Shown in pieces: positions 26,261 through 33,860 of a stretch of DNA of 64,000 nt. The stretch is taken from the NCBI RefSeq assembly GCF_041438805.1, contig NZ_CP109190.1, forward strand, positions 9,362,001 through 9,426,000. Reading direction: 5' to 3'. The stretch is from Streptomyces sp. NBC_01707. GTDB taxonomy: Bacteria; Actinomycetota; Actinomycetes; Streptomycetales; Streptomycetaceae. The position numbers and the translations under genes are program-made. Every line of letters begins with the position of its first letter. Within the stretch, counting starts at the first letter, position 1. The notes below the pieces were generated by a model, which was given only the letters and a program-made list of their open reading frames with translations, was not told where the DNA came from and made no database searches.

Positions 26261-27628
26261 CTAGGAGTCAAGTGAGGCGGCACGACGTCGGGTCTCCGCC
26301 AAGTGGATGTGGATGTAGCGCGCGAGGCTGAGCGCGTCCTGGGGATCGCCGGCCTGGAAGGTGACGCGGCGGAGCAGGCTGACCCCATCGAGTGCGACGC
26401 CCTCGCGGGCGAGGACGAAGACCAGGGCGAGGAAGGCCGATCGGGCGTTGCCGTTGTCGAAGGGGTGGAAGAAGCAGATGTCGAGGTAGGCGCGTGCGGC
26501 GCGTGCGGTCAGAGGAAGCGGTCGAGCGTCATCCTGTGTGGCCTGGGTCAGGCAGGCGTCCAAGCGAGCGCGGGCGTCCGGGGCGATGCCGTAGCGCTCC
26601 TTGCCTCCTTTGGCGAAAGCAGGCACGTCTCGGAAGGAAGGTGGCTGAGGCGTACCCAGGACGTGCTGCTGCCAGTGGCGGATCAGGTCGAAGTCCAGGG
26701 TGGCGCCGCGTGCCGCATCTGCGCGCAGCAACTGCAGGGCCGAGAGCAGACCTTCGGCCCGGACAGGGTCCAAGGCGCCGTCGAAGGCCCGGATATCCTC
26801 GACCGCCCCGTCGCGTGACGGGGCGACCGGCCCTTCGCCACCATCCGGGGCTTCATGCCATGGCACGATCTCGCGCGCCGAGAGCCAGCTCTGCAGGTGG
26901 TCAGGTGCCGGCTCGGAGGCCCGTGAGGTGGCGTCCGACCGCAACGACCGCGCGAGGCGCTCGGCGACGCCGTCGACCACCACCACGTCCGGGCCGATCC
27001 AGCTCTCAAATCGCCCGCCGATCGCCTTGTCGACCAAAGCCTCCGCGACATCGGGGCGGACTCCCCAGCGGCTGAGGAACCAGGTGAGCACCTGCCGGCA
27101 GTGGCCGTGCCAGCCACTGCCGCAGCCGGTGCGGTCGACAACCTGGAGGATCAGGTTGCGGGCGGCCCGCTCCCACAGGATCCGCTGGTCCTCGACCGGC
27201 CGCAGTTCCAGCGGGTACCTCTCGAACCAGTCGGCGAGACTCTCCAACCAGGCGCGCCACTCACAGAGTGCCGCGACGACACGGTCGAGTGTCTCCTCCG
27301 AGGTGGTGATCGAGTCGCGGGGACAGCACCAGCTGCCGACCGGCCCGCCGTCGAAGTCTCCCTCGTCGTGCGCCCAGCGCCAGCCCGTGACCCACCGGCC
27401 GTAGCGGCGGGCCAGAGCATGCGACATGGCATCGGCCCAGACCTTGCCCTGGTCCCAGCTCCAGGCGCTCATCGCCGGGTCGCCGAGTGGGACGTCGGGA
27501 CGGCGAGGCACACACCGGGCCGGCCCCAGCGACCGCACCACCTGCGCCGCCGTAGAGCTGTCGAAGGAATGACGGGCGGGATCCACCTCGTCCCAGCTCA
27601 GGTCGGCAGGGGCCAGCTCAATGAACAC
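26261..27628 (-). CDS. Fic/DOC-domain protein with altered catalytic motif
   Basis: Predicted 455-residue protein. The C-terminal third is a Fic domain: ARAYLDICFFHPFDNGNARS leading into AFLALVFVLAREG. The usual motif HPFxxGNGRxxR is HPFDNGNARSAF here (about residues 388-399). The catalytic His, the Asn and the first Arg are kept, but the last Arg, which positions nucleotide phosphate, is Phe. Fic enzymes transfer AMP or another phosphate-containing group to target proteins. The N-terminal 250 residues are Trp-rich and unknown (WSWDQGKVWADAMSHALARR, WRWAHDEGDFDGGPVGSWCC). GTG 27628 gives a natural start (FIELAPADL). No toxin or antitoxin partner is adjacent. Confidence 0.78.
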   Translation of the reverse strand: MFIELAPADLSWDEVDPARHSFDSSTAAQVVRSLGPARCVPRRPDVPLGDPAMSAWSWDQGKVWADAMSHALARRYGRWVTGWRWAHDEGDFDGGPVGSWCCPRDSITTSEETLDRVVAALCEWRAWLESLADWFERYPLELRPVEDQRILWERAARNLILQVVDRTGCGSGWHGHCRQVLTWFLSRWGVRPDVAEALVDKAIGGRFESWIGPDVVVVDGVAERLARSLRSDATSRASEPAPDHLQSWLSAREIVPWHEAPDGGEGPVAPSRDGAVEDIRAFDGALDPVRAEGLLSALQLLRADAARGATLDFDLIRHWQQHVLGTPQPPSFRDVPAFAKGGKERYGIAPDARARLDACLTQATQDDARPLPLTARAARAYLDICFFHPFDNGNARSAFLALVFVLAREGVALDGVSLLRRVTFQAGDPQDALSLARYIHIHLAETRRRAASLDS

Positions 27629-27705
27629 CGCGCAAGTGTGCCGTTCCGCCGGCCCCCGTTCAACCGGATATCGCAGGGCTGGAATCGCGCACCGCCTCCC
27701 CGCCT

Positions 27706-27866
27706 CCCGGCAGCAGTTGGCTCTCGCCTGGCACCTGCAGCGGTCGCCGTCCATGGTGCTGATCCCCGGCACCTCGTCCGTCGCCCACCTGCGCGAGAAC
27801 GTCGCCGCCGCCGAGCTGGTACTTCCTGCCGACGCCATCGCCGAGCTCGATGCCGTCGGCCAGTAA
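27706..27866 (+). pseudogene. aldo/keto reductase C-terminal remnant
   Basis: The last 50 or so residues of an aldo/keto reductase: LALAWHLQRSPSMVLIPGTS then SVAHLRENVAAAELVLPADA and a normal end. IPGTSSxAHLxEN is the family's NADP-phosphate-binding loop. The barrel and catalytic Tyr/Lys/His are gone, apparently displaced by the divergent Fic gene. Confidence 0.75.
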
Positions 27867-28257
27867 GCCGGTTGCCGCACTCCCTCCACAACCACTCCCC
27901 GAGGTCACCGACCGCAGGCGGTGGCCTCGGCGCATATCCGTGCCGACGTCAATGGTCTGACGTGGCCCCACTCCTCCGGTCCTCGCCGGCCCCAGTTCGA
28001 GATTTCTGGTGCGCGTGTTCGGGCTTGAAGTGGCTCCGGCTTCCGGTCGGCGTTGGTCCCGATTCGACAGGGCGGCCATGCCGATCTGAGGGGCCAGTTC
28101 AGGCTTCGGTTGCGTCCAGGGGCATGTCGCCCTCGTCGATGGTCAGGACCGGTGCCGTGGCTGCGAGGGTGTACAGCTGACCAACTCGCCTATGGTGTCA
28201 CCAGCTGGAACCATCGCCTTGAGAACGGTCGTGGCCTGCTCGGCGATACTCACCGGC
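27867..28257. other. gap without recognisable gene
   Basis: About 390 bases downstream of the reductase remnant and of the leftward MerR gene. No gene, hairpin or repeat was supported. Confidence 0.4.
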
Positions 28258-28614
28258 TCAGCCGGCCGCCCGCAGCGGGCATCCGGTGCCCACGCGTGCG
28301 TCGAGGTCGGCCCGCAGGGCGGCAAGCTCCGCCATGCGCGCATCGATGACCTTGATCTTCTCCTCGAACAGCGCGGACAACGCCTCAGCGGTGTCGGGCG
28401 CGTCACGCAGTTCCTTGCCGGTCCGGGCGATCTCGGCCAGCGAGAAGCCGAGCGTCTGTGCCGTGCGGACGTACTGCAGCCAGGGCACCGACTCCGGCGG
28501 GAAGTCGCGATAACCGTTGGCCAGCCGCCGCCCGGTGACGAGGCCGGTCTTCTCGTAGAAGCGGATGGCGTCCCTGGTCAGTCCCGCTTGCGCGGCCAGT
28601 TCCCCGATACGCAC
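28258..28614 (-). CDS. MerR-family transcriptional regulator
   Basis: Predicted 118-residue regulator. The winged HTH is RIGELAAQAGLTRDAIRFYE (residues 2-21) with KTGLV and NGYRDF. A dimerisation coiled coil follows (LSALFEEKIKVIDARMAELA), and the tail CPLRAAG has one cysteine. The start is GTG 28614, with GGGGGAG five to six bases upstream. MerR proteins twist promoters with an over-long spacer; such a promoter with a dyad lies just upstream (28638-28668), facing the divergent membrane-protein gene. A single tail cysteine in a short product points away from the multi-cysteine metal or Fe-S classes, but the inducer is unknown. Confidence 0.87.
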   Translation of the reverse strand: MRIGELAAQAGLTRDAIRFYEKTGLVTGRRLANGYRDFPPESVPWLQYVRTAQTLGFSLAEIARTGKELRDAPDTAEALSALFEEKIKVIDARMAELAALRADLDARVGTGCPLRAAG

Positions 28615-28637
28615 GGCTCTCCCCCTGAACTGCGGAC

Positions 28638-28668
28638 TTGACCTTGGACAGTACTCCACTGTTTACCG
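28638..28668 (+). promoter_or_regulatory. MerR-type promoter with dyad
   Basis: TTGACC at 28638-28643 and TTTACC or TTACCG starting at 28662-28663 are separated by 18-19 bases, the over-long spacer that MerR regulators correct. The dyad ACAGT-N5-ACTGT (28648-28662) lies within the spacer. It would serve the rightward membrane-protein gene and the leftward merR gene. Confidence 0.6.
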
Positions 28669-28705
28669 TCATGGCGTCCAAGCAGGAGACAGCAGGAGCC
28701 TCGCC

Positions 28706-29173
28706 GTGATCCGTCCTTTCGCCCCTTCCCGCCCCGCCTATCTCCGCGCCGTACGCACGAGTGCCTGGTACGACCTCGTGGTCACAGCCGGATTCGCCAC
28801 GCCCTGGACCTACGCGCTGGTGCACGAGGCGCTGTCGAAGCTCGGTGACGCGCTCGGGCTGGGCGCCCTGCCCGCCCTCGACCCGATAGAGATCCTTTAC
28901 GCGAATCTGATGGGCTCGGTGGTGGTCGTCTGGGCGCTCCTCCGGATCGTCAAACCGCTGCCGGTGCACGGGCTGTTCGACGGCGTCGCCCGCACGCTGT
29001 TCGCCGCGTGGCAGGTGTACGCCCTGGCCCACGGTGCCCCGCGCTGGCTGTGGCTGTTCTTCGTCGTCGAGGTGACGTTCGGCGTGGTCCAGCTTGTACC
29101 GTGGTGGCGGGCTCGGCGCACCGGCCTCATGGACCCCTCTGTCGGAAAGCCGCTCGGCGCCGCGGGCCGGTAA
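28706..29173 (+). CDS. hypothetical integral membrane protein, 155 aa
   Basis: Small membrane protein with about four helices: WYDLVVTAGFATPWTYALVH, ILYANLMGSVVVVWALLRIV, a weaker helix around RTLFAAWQVYALAHG, and WLWLFFVVEVTFGVVQLVPW. The architecture resembles small DoxX-like four-helix proteins, but no diagnostic motif allows assignment. GTG 28706 is chosen for AGGAG eight bases upstream. It is divergent from the MerR regulator and sits behind a MerR-type promoter, so it is probably its target. Confidence 0.68.
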   Translation: MIRPFAPSRPAYLRAVRTSAWYDLVVTAGFATPWTYALVHEALSKLGDALGLGALPALDPIEILYANLMGSVVVVWALLRIVKPLPVHGLFDGVARTLFAAWQVYALAHGAPRWLWLFFVVEVTFGVVQLVPWWRARRTGLMDPSVGKPLGAAGR

Positions 29174-29285
29174 TGCCCAGACGGTTCTCCCGGCCGAAGT
29201 CCACTCGCCAGGGGCTTCGTCGATCTGTTTGGAGCAACTGCGGTATCGACGCACCAGGTTGGAAGCAGCCCAGGGTGTGGGCGAA

Positions 29286-29315
29286 CCGTGGCCCCGCCGT
29301 GCGGCGGGGCCACGG
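29286..29315 (+). terminator. 13-bp GC hairpin
   Basis: CCGTGGCCCCGCC and its exact reverse complement with a four-base loop, about 110 bases after the membrane-protein stop. It is a likely terminator. Confidence 0.65.
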
Positions 29316-29449
29316 ATGTGGACATGGGCTTTCCGGTGTGGTCCTCAGTCGGAGCAGCTGGGTGCAGAGTCGGCGGCGTTGTCCGCCGGCTCGGCGGTTA
29401 CGGTGAGCGCGCTTGTCCGCGCGGCAACGCCACTGTAAAGAACCGCTGT

Positions 29450-29815
29450 TCAGAGGTTGTCCGCCAGGAAAGTCAGACCAGCGATGAACCCGATGAAGGC
29501 GAGGCCGATCAGGGCGCAGATGAACAGCAGCAGCCAGCCGAGCAGGATTCCGGCCAAAGCCATTCCACGCCCGTCGTCACCGAGCCGGCGGCCGCGGTGG
29601 CGGCCGACGTGCCCGGAGACGATGGCCGTCAGGGCGGACAGCACGGCCATCGAGACGAAGATGCCGGGGTTCAGCCAGGCGATGCCCGTGAAGAAGTTTC
29701 CGAGTGAGGCGTACCCGCAGGCGGCGAAGAACAGGCTCACCTTCGCCGGACGGTTTCTGCCGGGTGCGGACTGGGCCTGTTCCCCCCGAGCTCTCATGTT
29801 CTCGGCACTGCTCAC
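29450..29815 (-). CDS. DUF4190-like membrane protein, 121 aa
   Basis: Small membrane protein with a polar N-terminus of about 25 residues and three hydrophobic stretches: FFAACGYASLGNFFTGIAWL, GIFVSMAVLSALTAIVSGHV, and the long GMALAGILLGWLLLFICALI segment. The pattern VSGHVGRHRGRR followed by GRGMALAGILLGW matches DUF4190-type proteins, where a Gly-His-Arg loop precedes the last helix. GTG 29815 lies just after GGGGGCGG. Function is unknown and the gene is solitary. Confidence 0.72.
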   Translation of the reverse strand: MSSAENMRARGEQAQSAPGRNRPAKVSLFFAACGYASLGNFFTGIAWLNPGIFVSMAVLSALTAIVSGHVGRHRGRRLGDDGRGMALAGILLGWLLLFICALIGLAFIGFIAGLTFLADNL

Positions 29816-30627
29816 GTTCCGCCCCCTTGGCCACCCTGTGCTGAACCACGAATCCTACGGCGGTTTCACGGTGAATCTCTGATGCCTGAGCCGGGACCGC
29901 AGTCCACGACCTCGGGCCTGACGCAGACGGCGAACGGTTCAGAGACCGAACCCGTGCGGAGGCAGGCCGAGGGTGAAGAACGCCTCCCGCACGACAAACT
30001 GCTCGGTCTTGTCGAAGTCGCCGTCACGACCGGAGGAACATCCGCTTCCCGCAGACGCGGAACCAAGTCGCCGAGGGGGCGATGCTGTCCGAGGCCGGCT
30101 CACCTCAAGTGCCGCCACCACAGAAGCTGAGCCCGAACCGCTACCCGTGGACAAAGCCACGTTGTGTGTTGCTGGCGGGGGTCGGGGCACTTGGTCCGGT
30201 GAAGGTTCCTGCCGTGTTTCCCTCGTCGCGACAGGAACCCTTGTTTCCCGTTCTGTTGTGCGATGCGGGTCCGAGTGTGCGAAGAAACGTGCAGGGCACC
30301 CGTTACCAAGATCGTGCCCGTTGCGGGGGTTGTGCGCCGGGTGGTGTGGGGGGTTGTGCGCCGGAGCATGCAAGGGCTTGCTGTTGATCATTGAAGGGTG
30401 GGTGTAGCGGTCAGGGGAGGTCGGGACCACGCCCGCCCACCATGGGTGCCCGCTACAGGCGACCGTAACGGAAATGTCCGTAATCGGTAACTGGTCGCGG
30501 TGGGCCTGCCGCCGGCCCCGCCGACGGGTCACAGTTTGGTCCTCGGCCCACGAGGGGCCGGGATCCCGCACCGTCCTCCTGGCCTATATCGGCTGGTGGG
30601 GCACTGTTCTTGAGGGGGCATCACCCT
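29816..30627. other. long non-coding stretch with tandem repeat
   Basis: About 800 bases without a supportable gene. A minus-strand frame ending near 29939 (FDKTEQFVVREAFFTLGLPP) may be the C-terminus of a lost gene. The 12-mer GTTGTGCGCCGG occurs at 30329-30340 and 30353-30364, a 24-base tandem period. A dyad GGTTCCTG/CAGGAACC is found near 30205-30240. The promoter of the lamin-tail gene should be at the right end. Confidence 0.45.
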
Positions 30628-31098
30628 ATGTCTGCTTCTGTCACCGCCCGCCGTATCGCGGCCACTGTCCTGGCCGCCGGCGCCGTCGTCTCCGCTGTAG
30701 CCCTGCCGGCCTCCGCTCACGACAACGACCGCAACCGGCACTCGCGGGTCGAGATCAGCGCCGTCCGGGCCGACAGCCCCGGCCGTGACACCCGGACCAA
30801 CCGGTCGCTGAACGGCGAGTGGGTCGCGATCACCAACAACGACCGTCGCGCGGTGAACCTCAACGGCTGGACGCTGCGCGGCGAGGACGGCAACCGCTAC
30901 CGCTTCGGCAATCTCCGTCTCGCCGGCCGGGCCACCGTCCGCATCCACACCGGTATCGGCCGCGACACCCGTACGGACCTCTACCAGGACCGCCGCAACT
31001 ACGTGTGGAACGACCGCTCCGACACCGCGACGCTGCGCGACGGTCGTGGCCGCACCGTCGACACCGAGTCCTGGGGCCGGGGCCACCACCGCCGCTGA
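30628..31098 (+). CDS. secreted lamin-tail-domain (LTD) protein
   Basis: Predicted 156-residue secreted protein. A Sec signal peptide is followed by AHDNDRNRHSRVEISAVRAD (cleavage after PASA about residue 31). The rest is a single LTD beta-sandwich: LNGEWVAITNNDRRAVNLNG, WTLRGEDGNRYRFGN, TVRIHTGIGRDTRTDLY and YVWNDRSDTATLRDG. LTD modules occur on many secreted actinobacterial proteins, often as binding domains; here it stands alone with a Gly/His/Arg tail. ATG 30628 follows GAGGGGG by about ten bases and starts the signal peptide. The product is very rich in Arg and Asp. Confidence 0.83.
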   Translation: MSASVTARRIAATVLAAGAVVSAVALPASAHDNDRNRHSRVEISAVRADSPGRDTRTNRSLNGEWVAITNNDRRAVNLNGWTLRGEDGNRYRFGNLRLAGRATVRIHTGIGRDTRTDLYQDRRNYVWNDRSDTATLRDGRGRTVDTESWGRGHHRR

Positions 31099-31162
31099 TC
31101 CCCGGCGGTGCGCGGCCGACCGCCTTACGGCGGGCTGAGCGCACCGCCATCCGATGCAGGTA

Positions 31163-31194
31163 GTGCGCCGGGCAGCCCGATCTGCCCGGCGCAC
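31163..31194 (+). terminator. 13-bp hairpin terminator
   Basis: GTGCGCCGGGCAG, loop CCCGAT, and the exact reverse complement, about 65 bases after the lamin-tail gene. Confidence 0.75.
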
Positions 31195-31637
31195 ACACGC
31201 GTAGAGGTGCCTCGGCAAGCGGGTGCTGCTGCGGGTGACCGCAGTGCCCTGTGTCCACGGTGATGCGAGTCACGTGCCGGGGGAGGGGTGGGTCGGAACA
31301 TCTTTCGGTGGTTGACCGTTCATCTGTACGTGGGTACGGAGGGGACAGTGTCCCCGGGCCTCACCTGTAGCCCATGGGGAAGATCGTTCGGCTGAAGCCC
31401 CATGGAGCCCTCCGCCGAGAGGCGACCGCCCTCCGAACCCGCACCCCTACCGCCCCGGCTGGTCTCCCCCCGACCAGCCGGGGCATTCCCGTACACGGGT
31501 GCCGGACGTCCACGACGTATGCGGGCTCCTTCACCGCGGCCGAGCGGAACCTCCACCACCACGGCCCGCGCCCGTCGAGCAGCTCACCGGGCCCGGTCCG
31601 GCGACCCTGCATGATCGCTTTGACTTCGGTTTCCGGC
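31195..31637. other. gap with one hairpin
   Basis: No gene seen between the lamin-tail gene and the AraC remnant. It contains the hairpin at 31452-31484. Confidence 0.4.
31452..31484. terminator. 13-bp hairpin
   Basis: GCCCCGGCTGGTC, seven-base C-rich loop, exact reverse complement. It lies about 150 bases downstream of the leftward AraC remnant. Confidence 0.65.
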
Positions 31638-31975
31638 TCAGCATCCCCTGGACCCCGGGCCCTCGCGGAACGCTCCGGGTGTCATGCCCGTCCGCAGGCG
31701 GAAGAACTTGGTGAAGTCGCTCGCATCGGTGAACCCGAGCCGCACGGTGACCTCCTTCGCTGTCAGGCCGCTGTGCTGCAACAGGCGCTTGGCCTCCAGC
31801 AGGACGCGGTCGTCGACGTACTGCTCGGCCGTACGTCCCGTCGCGGCGAGCGTGGCACGGGTCAGAGTGCGCGGGCTGTAGCCGAGCGCGGCCGTGTGGT
31901 CCTCGACGCGCCGGGTCACCGCGTGGTCCCGCTCGACGGCGGTGTGAAAGCGACGGAACGCATCGGCGGGAACGC
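31638..31975 (-). pseudogene. AraC-family regulator, C-terminal remnant
   Basis: Only the DNA-binding end of an AraC/XylS regulator survives. It includes RRFHTAVERDHAVTRRVEDH, LGYSPRTLTRATLAATGRTA, the helix LLEAKRLLQHSGLTAKEVTV and the signature RLGFTDASDFTKFFRLRTGM. The N-terminal sensing domain is missing; the sequence upstream on this strand is antisense to the decarboxylase gene that now abuts it head to head. The pair was probably a divergent regulator-target unit whose shared 5' ends were deleted. Confidence 0.72.
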
Positions 31976-33238
31976 CCCCGCTCTCCACTTCGACAACGTC
32001 AAGGGCTTCACCGACGCCCGGATCGCGATGAACGTGCACGGCTCCTGGGCCAACCACGCGCTCGCGCTCGGGTTGCCGAAGCACACGCCGGTCAAGGAGC
32101 AAGTGGCGGAGTTCGCGCGGCGCTGGGACGCATTCCCCGTCGCGCCCGAGCGCCGCGAGGACGCCCCCTGGCGCGAGAACACGCAAGAGGGCGCGGACGT
32201 CGACCTGTTCTCGGTGCTTCCCCTGTTCCGCCTCAACGACGGCGACGGTGGCTTCTATCTCGACAAGGCCGCCGTCGTCTCCCGCGACCCAGAGGGCCCG
32301 GACGACTTCGGCAAGCAGAACGTCGGTACGTACCGCATCCAGGTCATCGGGACCAACCGGCTCGCCTTCCAGCCCGTGCCCATCCACGACGTGGCCAAGC
32401 ATCTGCGCAAGGCCGAGGAAAAGGGCGCAACGATCCCGTGATGGCGATCGTGGCCGGGATGCCGATGGCGTACGACCAGAGCGAGTACGAGATGGCGGGC
32501 GCCCTGCACGGCGCACCCGCGCCGATCGCCACCGCGCCGCTCACCGGCTTCGACGTGCCCTGGGGCAGCGAGGTCGTCATCGAGGGCGTCATCGAGTCCC
32601 GCAAGCGCCAGATCGAGGGCCCCTTCGGGGAATTCACCGGTCACCACTCGGGCGGCCGCCGCATGCCCGTCATCCGCGTGGACCGCGTCTCGTACCGCAC
32701 GAACCCGGCCTTCGAGTCGCTCTACCTCGGCATGCCGTGGACCGAGTGCGACTACCTTGTCGGACCCAACACGTGCGTACCGCTGCTTAAGCAGCTGCGC
32801 TCCGAATTCCCCGAGGTGCAGGCCGTCAACGCCATGTACACGCACGGCCTGCTGGTGATTATCTCCACGGCCAAGCGGTACGGCGGCTTCGCCAAGGCCG
32901 TCGGCATGCGCGCCATGACGACGCCGCACGGGCTCGGATACGTGGCACAGGTGATCCTCGTCGACGAGGACGTCGACCCCTTCAACCTGCCCCAGGTCAT
33001 GTGGGCCATGTCCGCCAAGGTCAACCCGAAGGACGACGTCGTGATCGTCCCCAACCTTTCGGTGGTCGAACTCGCGCCTGTCGCCGAGCCCGCAGGCATC
33101 ACCAGCAAGATGATCATCGATGCGACGACACCGGTCGAACCCGACGTCCGCGGCAACTTCTCCACTCCGGCCAAGGACCTGCCCGAGACCGCCGAGTGGA
33201 CCGACCGCCTGCAGCGCCTCATTGCGGACCGCGGCTGA
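31946..33238 (+). pseudogene. vdcC: UbiD-type hydroxyarylate (vanillate) decarboxylase subunit C, broken
   Basis: Two consecutive frames make up one UbiD-family decarboxylase. The first runs from GGNAPALHFDNVKGFTDARI to KHLRKAEEKG and stops at 32441. The second resumes at NDPVMAIVAGMPMAYDQSEY and ends at 33238. About ten codons between the two and roughly 40-50 N-terminal residues are missing compared with the expected family layout. UbiD-type sequence is otherwise well kept (FTGHHSGGRRMPVIRVDRV, PTECDYLVGPNTC region). Subunit C uses prenylated FMN to decarboxylate 4-hydroxybenzoate or vanillate. The gene is followed by intact subunit D; the prenyltransferase gene (vdcB/ubiX type) is absent. 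Confidence 0.8.
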
Positions 33239-33271
33239 CACCCCCCTTCCTCGCCGAATAGGACAACTCCC

Positions 33272-33511
33272 ATGAACCACCTTCCCGTTGAATGTCCTCG
33301 TTGCGCCTTTGAGAAGATCTTCCGGCTTGCCACGTCCCCCGTCCCCGGGGTGTGGGACGTGCTCCAGTGCGGCCGCTGCCTCTACACCTGGCGTACCGGC
33401 GAACCAGCCCGCCGCACCCGGCGCGACGCCTACCCCGACAGCTTCAAGCTGACAGTGGCGGACATCGAGAACGCGATCGAGGTGCCCACGGTGCCACCGC
33501 TGCTCAAGTGA
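33272..33511 (+). CDS. vdcD: hydroxyarylate (vanillate) decarboxylase subunit D
   Basis: Predicted 79-residue small subunit of the non-oxidative hydroxyarylic acid decarboxylases (VdcD/BsdD type). Two CxxC pairs, CPRCAFEK (residues 8-11) and CGRCLYTWRTGE (about 33-36), form a probable zinc site. The C-terminus KLTVADIENAIEVPTVPPLL is characteristic. The protein normally works with subunits B and C to convert vanillate or 4-hydroxybenzoate to the corresponding phenol. Here it follows a disrupted subunit C by 33 bases, so it is likely an orphan without function. It starts at ATG 33272. Confidence 0.85.
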   Translation: MNHLPVECPRCAFEKIFRLATSPVPGVWDVLQCGRCLYTWRTGEPARRTRRDAYPDSFKLTVADIENAIEVPTVPPLLK

Positions 33512-33860
33512 CGTCCCTGGCACGCCGGCTACCACCCCAAGATGCAGAGCTCACGAACGGGAGCATGGGCCTATCGGACGAGGCCAGTGGGAACGGCTCC
33601 CGGCCAAGCGGTACGCGCCGGCAGCGAAGCCGTCCCGCTGGGCCGGACAGCCACACCTGGACGAAGGTCCCGCAGAACCTGCATGCGCCCCGCGCCGAGT
33701 CGCGCCGGGCCCAGCCGATCCAGGAGACCGACATGGCCGTCATGCGACCAGCAGACACCCTCATGCGGAAGGCGCGCGCCCAGGCAGGACACCAGGACGA
33801 CCTGCTCGTTCATCTTCAGTGCGGCCAGGTTGGCGGCGGCTCAGCGAGCAGAGGCGACCC
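33512..33860. other. gap with possible transposase N-terminal remnant
   Basis: On the + strand near 33555-33680 the frames give MGLSDE and, one frame over, QWERLPAKRYAPAAKPSRWA. This recalls the LSDEQWERLxPLLP opening of IS5-type transposases. The match is short and broken, so this is only suggestive. Confidence 0.3.
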
